From Gammaproteobacteria bacterium (GTDB taxonomy: Bacteria > Pseudomonadota > Gammaproteobacteria > Steroidobacterales > Steroidobacteraceae): a DNA stretch of 41,097 bases. The position numbers and the translations under genes are program-made. The notes below the pieces were generated by a model. The model saw only the letters and a list, made by a program, of their open reading frames with translations, had not been told where the DNA came from and ran no database searches. The stretch covers positions 1 to 41,097 of the forward strand of contig JASHQW010000126.1 in assembly GCA_030038875.1 (NCBI GenBank), written 5' to 3'. Of this stretch, positions 30,144 through 38,583 are shown piece by piece (the first letter of the stretch is position 1; every line of letters begins with the position of its first letter).

Positions 30144-30288
30144 TGCGCAGCCGGCGAAAGCCCATGCGCCGACCTTGCCACGGAGTGCTCGGCTGCTGAG
30201 GTGATCGTGGCGGATGCACATCGAGCCCCGCCTTTCGCCGGCGGCAATCGAAGTGATGTCTGCCGGAATCGCTTCCTGCGATTCCGGC
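30141..30288. repeat. structured intergenic repeat, copy 2: same hairpins A and B, with a 71-nt insert in the hairpin A loop
   Basis: Hairpin A 30150-30160/30232-30242 (GCCGGCGAAAG/CTTTCGCCGGC); linker GGCAATCGAAGTGATGTCT; hairpin B 30262-30272/30278-30288 (GCCGGAATCGC-TTCCT-GCGATTCCGGC). Confidence 0.85.
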
Positions 30289-30296
30289 CCAATTGA

Positions 30297-30617
30297 CTAT
30301 TCCAGGCGCCTGACAGCGACCGAGAGCAGTGCGCCTCCGTCGGCGCGCTCGATGCTGAACTCTATCGGACGGCAGCAGACTTCGCAGTCCTCGATGTACG
30401 CGGCATCGTCGGCCGTCATGTCGACGCGCGTCTCGAGGCGTTCGCCGCACCAGGGGCAGCGCACGGCGACGAATTCCTCGGGCGCGAGATTCCCGGACCG
30501 GTCCGTGCCTGGTTCGTACACAGGCTCGAGCCCGTAGAGCCGATCGACGCTGTCCGCGTCGAGACGTGTGATGCGTCCCTTGAGGGTCTCGAGCTCCATG
30601 GCCTTGCGCCGGGTCAT
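30297..30617 (-). CDS. CPXCG motif-containing cysteine-rich protein
   Basis: VRCPWCGERLETRVDMTADDAAYIEDCEVCCRPIEFSIE; start at 30617 or 30599. Confidence 0.85.
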   Translation of the reverse strand: MTRRKAMELETLKGRITRLDADSVDRLYGLEPVYEPGTDRSGNLAPEEFVAVRCPWCGERLETRVDMTADDAAYIEDCEVCCRPIEFSIERADGGALLSVAVRRLE

Positions 30618-30636
30618 CGTGCGAGGATACGCCAAT

Positions 30637-31377
30637 ATGGGGAAAGTCCATGCTTGGCTGCTCGCATGTGCGGCGGCGGCCCTCGCGGGCTGCGCGGGGG
30701 GCCCGAAGGCCGAGACGCCCGCCGGTGTGAACCTCGCGGGCAACTGGAAGCTGAATCACGCCTTGAGCGACGACCCGCAGCAGGTGATCGCCAAGATGCG
30801 CTCGCAGGCCGCCAAGATCATCGCGCGAGCGAGCAGCGGCGCGGACGAAGTCCCGCAGGGCGGCCGTGGCCGTGGTGGCCGCGGCGGTGCGGGTGGTACG
30901 GGCGGTGCGGGCGACACGCAGCCACCGGAGGTGAATCCGGCGCTCACGCCTGATGAGCCCTCTCCCGGCGGCCGCGGCGCGCAGCGCCCGGACCCGCTGC
31001 GATACTCACCCATGATGCACGCGCTCTCGGCGGCGATCGCGCGCGGCGATTTCCTCACCGTGCGCCAGTCGAGCGAGCAGCTGGTGTTCGACTACGGCGC
31101 GACGGTCCGCAGCTTCACTCCCGGCGCGCATAGCGTCGTCTCCGCCGAGATGGGCGTAGCCGACCAGATCTCGGGTTGGGAGGGACGCGAATACGTCATC
31201 ACCATCAAGGCGCAGCTCGGTCCGAACATCGTGGACACGTACGGGCTCTCGGCTGACGGCCTGCGCCTGACCGAGAAACTGCGCATTGGACCTGCGGAGC
31301 TGCCGGCCGTTGCTCTGACACGCGTCTACGAGCGAACCAGCGAGACGGCGCCGCGGGCATCGCCCACGGCCGACTGA
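30637..31377 (+). CDS. putative lipoprotein with Gly/Arg-rich low-complexity segment
   Basis: MGKVHAWLLACAAAALAGCAGG (lipobox LAGC); GGRGRGGRGGAGGTGGAGD. Confidence 0.75.
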   Translation: MGKVHAWLLACAAAALAGCAGGPKAETPAGVNLAGNWKLNHALSDDPQQVIAKMRSQAAKIIARASSGADEVPQGGRGRGGRGGAGGTGGAGDTQPPEVNPALTPDEPSPGGRGAQRPDPLRYSPMMHALSAAIARGDFLTVRQSSEQLVFDYGATVRSFTPGAHSVVSAEMGVADQISGWEGREYVITIKAQLGPNIVDTYGLSADGLRLTEKLRIGPAELPAVALTRVYERTSETAPRASPTAD

Positions 31378-31379
31378 GC

Positions 31380-32411
31380 TTGGACGGGGCCTCCCAAGCC
31401 GGCTCGCCGCGCAGGCACGCGGGATTGGCAGCGGCGCTTCTCGCTGCGGCGTGTGCGCAGCTGCGTGCGCAGGTGCCCGCGGCACGGCCCGCCACGCCTC
31501 CGGCCTCCGCGCCGGCGGCCGAGGCGCCGCTCCCCGAGGTGGTCGTCGAGGGCCAGCATGAGGGGCCCCGCATGTGGACGGTGCACCGGGGAATTCATAC
31601 GCTGTGGATCCTCGGTACCGTCACGCCGCTGCCGAAACGGATGGTCTGGCAGCCGGATGCGGTGCGGGCTGTGCTGCAGCAGTCGCAGGAGGTCGTGCCC
31701 GCCTGGCCTGCCTACGGCATCGGCGCGAATCCCTTCACCGCGCTGCGCGTCTTTATCCAGTGGCGTCGCATGCAGAAGCCTCCCGATCGGCTGCCGCTCA
31801 AAGAGACGCTGCCGCCCGAGCTGTACGCGCGCGTCACCGCGCTCGAGGCCCGCTATGACCCGCACGACAGGCACCTCGAGGAGTTGCGCCCGATGCTCGC
31901 GGCCGAGCGGCTGATGACGCGGGTGCTGGACGCCTCCGGCCTCGCGCTCCGCAACGAGGTGCAGCAGCAGGTGCTCGGCCTGGCGCGTGAGCAGGGCGTG
32001 CGGATCCGCCAGGACAAGCTGAAGATCGATGATCCGGTGGATGTCCTCAAGGACGTGGGCTCGACCCCGCTGTCCGCCGAGATCGCCTGTCTCGATGCCG
32101 TGGTTACCCGTCTCGAGACCGACCTGGGTCCCATGCAGGCGCGCGCCCGCGCCTGGGCGCTCGGCGACGTGGACACGCTGCGCCGCCTGCCGCATCCCGA
32201 CGACCGCACGGCGTGCATCGCCGCCGTCTCCACCTCCGAGCGGGTACGCACGCTCATCGCCCGCGCCCAGGACGATTGGCTGTTGGTCGTGCAGGACAGC
32301 CTGGCGCGCAATCGCGGCACCCTCGCGGTGCAGTCCATGGATCGGCTGCTGGGCGAGCAGGGCGCACTCGAGGCCTTGAGGCAGCGGGGCTATCAGGTCG
32401 AAGGCCCCTAA
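31380..32411 (+). CDS. TraB/GumN family-like protein (TTG start)
   Basis: RMWTVHRGIHTLWILGTVTPLPKRMVW, AFTALRVF..., LVVQDSLARNRGTLAVQSMDRLLGEQGALEALRQRGYQVEGP (C-terminal RN motif). Confidence 0.7.
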   Translation: MDGASQAGSPRRHAGLAAALLAAACAQLRAQVPAARPATPPASAPAAEAPLPEVVVEGQHEGPRMWTVHRGIHTLWILGTVTPLPKRMVWQPDAVRAVLQQSQEVVPAWPAYGIGANPFTALRVFIQWRRMQKPPDRLPLKETLPPELYARVTALEARYDPHDRHLEELRPMLAAERLMTRVLDASGLALRNEVQQQVLGLAREQGVRIRQDKLKIDDPVDVLKDVGSTPLSAEIACLDAVVTRLETDLGPMQARARAWALGDVDTLRRLPHPDDRTACIAAVSTSERVRTLIARAQDDWLLVVQDSLARNRGTLAVQSMDRLLGEQGALEALRQRGYQVEGP

Positions 32412-33292
32412 CTACGCAGCGCCCAGCCCCAGGCGAGCGCGATCTCGGCGAGCGCCGCGGCGCCCGTGAGCCACTGCGGGATGCGCTCGAGCCGGCGGCG
32501 GACCGTTGCGGTGGCCGCCGCGACACCGAGCAGGACGCCGGTCGTGAAGCCCGCGAGGTGCGCCACCAGGTCTGTCCCCTCGCCCGCCGAGCCGGTCCAG
32601 CCGAGGAGAATCACGCCGGCGACCAGCGGAGCCCAGCGCCGTCCCCAGTGTTGAGGCAGGTGGAAGCGCTCGCGCCACGAGTATGCGGACATGAGGCCCA
32701 GGGCCGTGAACACTGCTGTCGAGGCGCCGACGGCACTGTGCTCGGGCGGCCCGGTCAGTCCCTCGATGAGATTCGCGAGCGCCGCTCCGGTCACGGTGAG
32801 GAACCAGGCAGTGCCAACGCCGGTCTGGCGCGCGGCGAGGTAGCCGAACCAGACTCCGGCGCCGAGGTTGGCCGCCAGGTGTGGGCCGTCGAGGTGTAGA
32901 GTGAGCGCGGTCCAGGCACGCCACCACTCGCCCGCCTGCACGCGCGCGCAATCGAGCGTGCCGAGATCGAAGGCATCGAGCCGCACCAGCCCGTTGCCGA
33001 CCACGTAGGCGACGCCGACGAGCGTCACGACATAGAGGACACACCCGACCCAGCCGTGGGGGTGCAGGCGCGGCGGCGGCGGCGGGGGTGGCGGCGCGCG
33101 GTTCTCCGACTCGTACTGCGCGAGGTGGCGGACCGCGTAGGCGGCGTCCTGCGCGTCCACCTGCACGAGGAACTCGCCCTCGCCCGGCACCAGCTCCGCC
33201 ACGACACCCACCGCAAGGAGCACCAGCAGCCGCTCCTCGCAGGCGCGGCGGCGGCGCGAGCGAAACACCGTGACCGGGGGACTTCCGCTCAT
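32408..33292 (-). CDS. rhomboid-like intramembrane protease with N-terminal soluble region
   Basis: EWWRAWTALTLHLDGPHLAANLGAGVWFG, HSAVGASTAVFTALGLMSAYSWRE (GxS), DLVAHLAGFTTGVLLG (TM His). Confidence 0.8.
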   Translation of the reverse strand: MSGSPPVTVFRSRRRRACEERLLVLLAVGVVAELVPGEGEFLVQVDAQDAAYAVRHLAQYESENRAPPPPPPPPRLHPHGWVGCVLYVVTLVGVAYVVGNGLVRLDAFDLGTLDCARVQAGEWWRAWTALTLHLDGPHLAANLGAGVWFGYLAARQTGVGTAWFLTVTGAALANLIEGLTGPPEHSAVGASTAVFTALGLMSAYSWRERFHLPQHWGRRWAPLVAGVILLGWTGSAGEGTDLVAHLAGFTTGVLLGVAAATATVRRRLERIPQWLTGAAALAEIALAWGWALRS

Positions 33293-33307
33293 TCTGGCGG
33301 CGGCTCT

Positions 33308-34084
33308 TCAGTCACTGTGCACGCGCAGGTGCGTCACGGCGAGCAGCTGCCGCATCACGTTGCCGAGAATCTCGTACACCGCCTCGGTGGATTCCAGCAG
33401 TCCAACCGGATTCGGCAGGTAATCCAGGAAGGTGCGCGGGTGCGGCGCCCACACGTCCACCGGCGCCGGCTCGACCGCGAGCCCGGCGCTCATGAACTCG
33501 TGCGCGGCGCGCCACTCGTGGCTGGCGCTCGTCACCAGCACGATGCGCGCGACACCGTCGGCCCGGAGCAACCTCGATGAGAGCTGCGCATCGTCGAAGG
33601 TGTCGCGCGACTCGCCGTTGACCCAGCGGGTGCCGGTCCCGAAGTCGCGCGCGAGCGTGGCGCGCATCGCGAGCGCTTCGCGTGCGCTGCCCGACACCAG
33701 CAGCGGAAGCCCGGTGCGCCGCGCAACGTACGCCCCGTAGGTGACGCGCTCGAGCAGCTCGAGACCCACCGCGGGTCCGCCGTACTCGGGCGCGGCGCGC
33801 TCCGTTCCACCCCCCAGAATGACGATGGCCTGCGCGCGCAGGGGTCGGGTGAGGTCGAGCGCCGGGTAATGCTCCGCGAGACGCCTGAGCAGGTCCGCCA
33901 CCACGGGCGTCGACAGCAGCCAGAGTGCGGCGAGGCCGGTTACGACGAGCGCGAGTGCCGCCCTTCGCACCCCCTCGCTCGCGCGCCGGCGCGCGAGCAG
34001 CCACAGGCCCGCGCCGGCGAGGAGCAATGGCCCCGCCGGCGGGAGCACCAGCGTGCGCAGCAGCATCTTCAGCATCACGAACAT
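33308..34084 (-). CDS. YdcF/ElyC/SanA-like DUF218 family protein
   Basis: N-terminal TM segments; AQAIVILGGGTERAAPEYGGPAVGLELLERVTYGAYVARRTGLPLLVSGSA, ESRDTFDDAQLSSRLL, IVLVTSASHEWRAAHEF. Confidence 0.85.
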   Translation of the reverse strand: MFVMLKMLLRTLVLPPAGPLLLAGAGLWLLARRRASEGVRRAALALVVTGLAALWLLSTPVVADLLRRLAEHYPALDLTRPLRAQAIVILGGGTERAAPEYGGPAVGLELLERVTYGAYVARRTGLPLLVSGSAREALAMRATLARDFGTGTRWVNGESRDTFDDAQLSSRLLRADGVARIVLVTSASHEWRAAHEFMSAGLAVEPAPVDVWAPHPRTFLDYLPNPVGLLESTEAVYEILGNVMRQLLAVTHLRVHSD

Positions 34085-34101
34085 GCGAGCTCCCAGCGGT
34101 C

Positions 34102-35535
34102 TCAGATCCGGATCGCCTGCCAGGCGCGCGAGCGCCAGCGCAGGAAGAGCGTCGATCCGAGAACCATGACATAGATGAGCACCGCCACCCAGCCGCCGAC
34201 CGCGCCCCAGCCGAACTGCGGCAGAAAATGCACCCACCCATCGCCCGGTGCGAAGGTGAAGGAATGGGCGAGCGGCACGAGGAGCAGCATGGACACCGGC
34301 AGCACGAGCGCCGCCGGCACCCGCACGTCGCCCGCGCCGCGCAGGCACAGACTGCTGCCGAGATTCAGACCGTCGAAGAACTGGTAACCCGCGGCGAGCC
34401 AGAGGAGACGCATGCCGAGCGCGACCGCCGCGGCGGAATCGGCATCGTGCGCGCCGGCGAAGAACGCCAGGATCCAGCGGCCCCCGAGCGCGATCAGCAC
34501 ACCGATGGCTCCCATGTAGAGCGCCGCGAGCAGAATCACCCGGTTGCCGACCCTGAGCGCCCAGTCGCGCGCACCGGCGCCGATCGACTGGCCGACGAGC
34601 GTCGTGCCCGCGCAGCCGATGCCGAAGCCCGGCATATAGGCGATCGACGTGAGAATGGTGACAATCTGCGTCGCGGCGCCTCCCACCGTCCCGAGCCGGG
34701 TCTGCATCATCTGGAAAATCGCATAGCCGAGGAGATCGGCCGCCGGCAACAGGCCCATCGGCACGCCGAGCCGCAGCTGCTCGAGGAGGCGCCCGCCATG
34801 CGGCCGCCAGGTGAGGTGCGAGCCGTAGCGGCGCCGGTAGCCGGGATCGAGGAAGATCGCGATCGCGAGCGCCAAACCTAAGAGCTGTGCGGTGTTGGTG
34901 GCCCATGCGCAACCGGCAATGCCCCACCCGAAGTGGAAGATGAACAGCTGGTTGAGGAGCGCGTTCGCTACGGTGGTGACCACCGTGATGAGCAGCGTCA
35001 GGCGCGGCCGGCCGGTGCCGTTGAAGAACCCGAGCATGGCCCAGACAGCCGCTCCAGCCGCCGCGCCGCCCACCCGCGGGAACCAAAAGGCGCCGGCGAG
35101 CCGCTCGACCTCCGCATCGAAGCCAAAGGGCGCGAACAGCAGGTGGCGTGCCGCGCCCGCCAGCACGAACAAGGGCAGCGCGCACAGCGTCGCCCACAGC
35201 GCAGTCCAGGTGGCTTGCGCAGCGCGGCGGTAGCTGCCGGCGCCGTAAGACTGCGCGACGAGAGTCTGCACCGCGTTGCCCGCGCCTCCCAACACCAGCA
35301 CCGCGACCACCACCAGCCACTGCACCGCGCCGACCGCCGCCAGCGCCTTGGTCGAGATGCGCCCGATGAACCACATGTCGGTGAGATTGAGCACGATCTG
35401 CACCGCGCTGTTGGCCATGAGCGGCAAGGCGAGCGCCAGCACCGCTTGGCTGTCGACGTGCACGTGGCCCGCAGCGTCGATGCGCTGCGCGGGCAAACGG
35501 CGGGCGGTGCGCGTCGTGTGCAGAGGGGAATTCAT
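34102..35535 (-). CDS. MATE family efflux transporter
   Basis: LALALPLMANSAVQIVLNLTDMWFIGRISTKALAAVGAVQWL; multiple TM; GTTLVGQSIGAGARDWA. Confidence 0.9.
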   Translation of the reverse strand: MNSPLHTTRTARRLPAQRIDAAGHVHVDSQAVLALALPLMANSAVQIVLNLTDMWFIGRISTKALAAVGAVQWLVVVAVLVLGGAGNAVQTLVAQSYGAGSYRRAAQATWTALWATLCALPLFVLAGAARHLLFAPFGFDAEVERLAGAFWFPRVGGAAAGAAVWAMLGFFNGTGRPRLTLLITVVTTVANALLNQLFIFHFGWGIAGCAWATNTAQLLGLALAIAIFLDPGYRRRYGSHLTWRPHGGRLLEQLRLGVPMGLLPAADLLGYAIFQMMQTRLGTVGGAATQIVTILTSIAYMPGFGIGCAGTTLVGQSIGAGARDWALRVGNRVILLAALYMGAIGVLIALGGRWILAFFAGAHDADSAAAVALGMRLLWLAAGYQFFDGLNLGSSLCLRGAGDVRVPAALVLPVSMLLLVPLAHSFTFAPGDGWVHFLPQFGWGAVGGWVAVLIYVMVLGSTLFLRWRSRAWQAIRI

Positions 35536-35597
35536 GGCAACATCCCGAGGAATCATTCATTCTCGCACATCGATCCCCAACGCCCGAGGAAGTCCCC

Positions 35598-36614
35598 ATG
35601 CCAACACGCAAGAGCGCCGCGGGGAGTGGCACGCGCCGTGCGCCGGGTCGCCGCCGTGGCCGGCTGGCGCCGGGCGGCAAGGAGCGCGGTCTCGATGCGA
35701 GCCAGGTGGCGGCCTCGCTCGAGGACCCCGCGCTCGCGCCGCTCACCGCACTGGTGCGCAGCGCGGGCGGCGCGCCGATCGGCGCCTATCACGAGCCGCT
35801 CGGCGGACGTGCGCTGCTGCTGGCGAGCCTGCCGCTCGCGTCGGTGCAACCGACACCCTTTCAGCGCGACCTCTCGCCCACGCACGCCAAGCGCCTCGCG
35901 CAGAAGATCGACGAGACCCAGGCGTTCCTCGATCCGATCATCGTAGTGCGCGGGGAGGACGGACGGCTGTGGACGCCGAACGGGCGGCACCGCCTGGCGG
36001 CCGCCAAGGTGCTCGGCATGAAGCAGATCACCGCGCTCGTCTCTCCGGACGAGGCGCTCGCCTACCGCATCCTCGCGCTCAACACCGAGAAGGCCCACAA
36101 CCTCAAGGACCGGAGCCTCGAGGTGATCCGCATGGCGCGCAGCCTTGCGAGGAGCCGCGGCCGCGAGCCCGAGACACAGTTCGCGGCGGAGTTCGAGGCG
36201 CCGGAGCTCTTGACCCTCGGCGTGGTGTACGAGCGCTCGCCGCGCTTCGCGGGCGGCGCCTACAGCGCATTCCTCAAGAAAGTGGACCGCTTCAGTGACC
36301 GCGGCCTGGCCGCGAGCCTGCGAGCGCGCGAGGATTATGCGGCGCGGCTTGAGGAGATCGACGCGCGCGTGAAGAGCCTGGTTGCGGCGCTGCAGGCGCG
36401 CGGCTTCAAGTCGCCGTACCTGCGCAACTACGTAGTCGCGCGCATCAACCCGGTGCGCTTCCACAAGGTGAAGAAAGGCGTGACCGCGCCGCCGATGCCG
36501 GTGGCCCAGGCGCTCACGCGCATGGCGGCTGCGGCGCGCACCTTCAACTTAGGCTCCGTGAGCAACTCCGATCTCGCCTGGGTCGCGGTCGGTGCGGGCT
36601 CCGCGGAGTCGTGA
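35598..36614 (+). CDS. ParB N-terminal domain-like protein (orphan)
   Basis: QPTPFQRDLSPTHAKRLAQKIDETQAFLDPIIVVRGEDGRLWTPNGRHRLAAAKVLGMKQITALVSPDEALAYRILALNTEKAHNLKDRSLEVI; basic N-terminus; no parA nearby. Confidence 0.8.
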   Translation: MPTRKSAAGSGTRRAPGRRRGRLAPGGKERGLDASQVAASLEDPALAPLTALVRSAGGAPIGAYHEPLGGRALLLASLPLASVQPTPFQRDLSPTHAKRLAQKIDETQAFLDPIIVVRGEDGRLWTPNGRHRLAAAKVLGMKQITALVSPDEALAYRILALNTEKAHNLKDRSLEVIRMARSLARSRGREPETQFAAEFEAPELLTLGVVYERSPRFAGGAYSAFLKKVDRFSDRGLAASLRAREDYAARLEEIDARVKSLVAALQARGFKSPYLRNYVVARINPVRFHKVKKGVTAPPMPVAQALTRMAAAARTFNLGSVSNSDLAWVAVGAGSAES

Positions 36615-36654
36615 GCCGGTCGCGCCGCGGAGGCGCGCCGCCGAGCCGCCGCCG

Positions 36655-38550
36655 CTAGCGCTTCACGATGTACCTGAGTCCGTAACCGTACGGAAACAGC
36701 GGCCCGGCGGGTGCGGCGCCGCCCGCCGCCGGCGTGCGCGGCCAGGCGAGCGGCAGGCGGCCGCGAAAATCATGTGCCAGGGTGCCGTCGCGCGCGCGGA
36801 AGAGCACGTCCGCGACGCCCCCGCCCTCGGCCCCCGGGAGCCACGCCGCCACGAAGCTGTCGGAGAGCGCGAGCTCAGCCTCGATCGAGAGTGGCCGGCC
36901 CGAGAGCAAGACCGCGACCACCGGGATCCCCTGCGCGTGCAGCCGCTCGAGCAGCGTCACATCGCGCCGCTCGTCCGGGTCGACGAGCGAGGCCACGTCT
37001 CCCGCACCTTCTGCGTAGGGCCGCTCGCCGAAGACCACGATCGCGACGTCGGGACGCACCGAAAACTCCCCGCCTGGGCTCAGGTCCGCGCGGCCGCCGG
37101 CGGCCGTCACGGCGGCGCGGATGCCGGCATAGATCGACTCCGCGGGGCGGATGGCCTCGCTCGGCTGCCTTCCCTGCCAGTCGATGGTCCACCCACCGCA
37201 TTGCCGCTGTACGCTGTCGGCGCCATCGCCCGTGACCAGAACGCGCGCGCGCGGCTTGAGTGGCAGGAGCTCTCGCTCGTTCTTGAGCAGAACGAGTGAT
37301 TCGCGCACCGCTTGCCGCGCCACCGCACGGTGTACGGGCGATGCGAGCAGCTCGAAGTGCCCGGCATAGGGGCGCGAGGACGGCGGCCCCTCTTCGGTGA
37401 GGTGCGCGCGCAGCTTCACGCGCAGCACGCGGCGCACCGCGTCCTCGAGCCGCGCCGCCGGGATCTCTCCTGAGTTCGCCTGCGCGAGCATGTTCACGAA
37501 GAGTGGACGCCAGCTCTCGGGCGCCATGAGCACGTCGATCCCGGCGTTGACGGCCGGCGCGCAGCTCGCGCTGGTGCAGCCGGGCAGCTGCGCGTGCCCA
37601 TCCCAGTCGCCGATGACGAGCCCGTCGAAGCCCATCCGCTGCTTGAGTACCTCGGTGAGCAGGGCACGGTTGCCGTGCATCTTCGCGCCCTGCCAGCTCG
37701 AGAAAGAGGCCATCACCGTCTGTACGCCGGCGGCGATCGCAGCCACGTGGCCGGCGGCGTCCACGTCGCGCAGCTCCGCTTCGGCGGCGGTGTTGTCGCC
37801 CTCGTCGTGCCCGCCGGTGCCGCCGTCGCCGATGAAGTGCTTGGCGGTCGCCAGCACATGCGCCGCGTCGAGGAACTCCCGGGTACCGGCGCGGCCCTGC
37901 AGACCCTCGACCAGCGCGGCGCCGCATTCGGCCACCAGGCGCGGATTCTCCCCATAGCTCTCGTAGGTGCGCCCCCAGCGCGCATCCCGCACCACCGCCA
38001 CGCTCGGGGCAAACGTCCAGTCGAGCCCGGTGACGCGTACCTCGAGCGCCGTGATCGCACCGATGCGCCGGAGCAGTGCGGGATCGCGCGCCGCGCCGAG
38101 TCCGATGTTGTGCGGAAAAATCGTGGCGCCCGGAATGTTGTTGTCCCCGTGCACGGCGTCCGTCGCCCACAGGACCGGCAGCGCGTGCGGTGCGCCGGCT
38201 GAGGCCTCGTAGAACCGGTCGGCCAGCTTGAGCCACTCACCGGGTGAGGCCAGCTTGTCGTTACCCGGCGCGAAGTCCGCACCGTTCAGCACCGAGCCGA
38301 GGGGATAGTGCCGCAAGTCGTCCGGCGTAATGCTGCCGATATTGGCCTGGATCAGCTGACCGATCTTCTCGGCGGGCGTCATGCGCTCGAGCAGCGCGTC
38401 GATGCGCGCCTCGAGCCGCGCGTCCGCCGGCAGCGCGGGCGCGGGTCGGGGCCACTCCTGCGGGTGCACGACCAGGTCGGCGCCGGCGGCCGCGCCAGCC
38501 ACTGTCAGCGAGGCGGCGATCATCGTGCAGCGCATCGCCGCGGTTTTCAT
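36655..38550 (-). CDS. glycoside hydrolase family 3 (beta-glucosidase-like), secreted
   Basis: Signal peptide; VLWATDAVHGDNNIPGATIFPHNIGLGAARDP; ATAKHFIGDGGTGGHDEGDN; FDGLVIGDWDG; C-terminal LFPYGYGLRY. Confidence 0.94.
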   Translation of the reverse strand: MKTAAMRCTMIAASLTVAGAAAGADLVVHPQEWPRPAPALPADARLEARIDALLERMTPAEKIGQLIQANIGSITPDDLRHYPLGSVLNGADFAPGNDKLASPGEWLKLADRFYEASAGAPHALPVLWATDAVHGDNNIPGATIFPHNIGLGAARDPALLRRIGAITALEVRVTGLDWTFAPSVAVVRDARWGRTYESYGENPRLVAECGAALVEGLQGRAGTREFLDAAHVLATAKHFIGDGGTGGHDEGDNTAAEAELRDVDAAGHVAAIAAGVQTVMASFSSWQGAKMHGNRALLTEVLKQRMGFDGLVIGDWDGHAQLPGCTSASCAPAVNAGIDVLMAPESWRPLFVNMLAQANSGEIPAARLEDAVRRVLRVKLRAHLTEEGPPSSRPYAGHFELLASPVHRAVARQAVRESLVLLKNERELLPLKPRARVLVTGDGADSVQRQCGGWTIDWQGRQPSEAIRPAESIYAGIRAAVTAAGGRADLSPGGEFSVRPDVAIVVFGERPYAEGAGDVASLVDPDERRDVTLLERLHAQGIPVVAVLLSGRPLSIEAELALSDSFVAAWLPGAEGGGVADVLFRARDGTLAHDFRGRLPLAWPRTPAAGGAAPAGPLFPYGYGLRYIVKR

Positions 38551-38583
38551 GAGTCATAGGATACACACACGAGGTTCGCGCCC

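Noticed and set aside
30880-30920. Gly/Arg-rich coding repeat in the lipoprotein gene
   Set aside because: Low-complexity linker GGRGRGGRGGAGGTGG; not enough regularity for a separate finding.
33308-35746. 812-aa minus-strand ORF spanning the YdcF-like and MATE genes
   Set aside because: Only the C-terminal 258 residues are the DUF218 protein in frame; the upstream part is an out-of-frame reading of the MATE gene.
36615-36654. GC-rich hairpin CGCGCC-GCGGA-GGCGCG between convergent ParB-like and GH3 genes
   Set aside because: Short stem in very GC-rich sequence without a T-tract; expected by chance at this composition.
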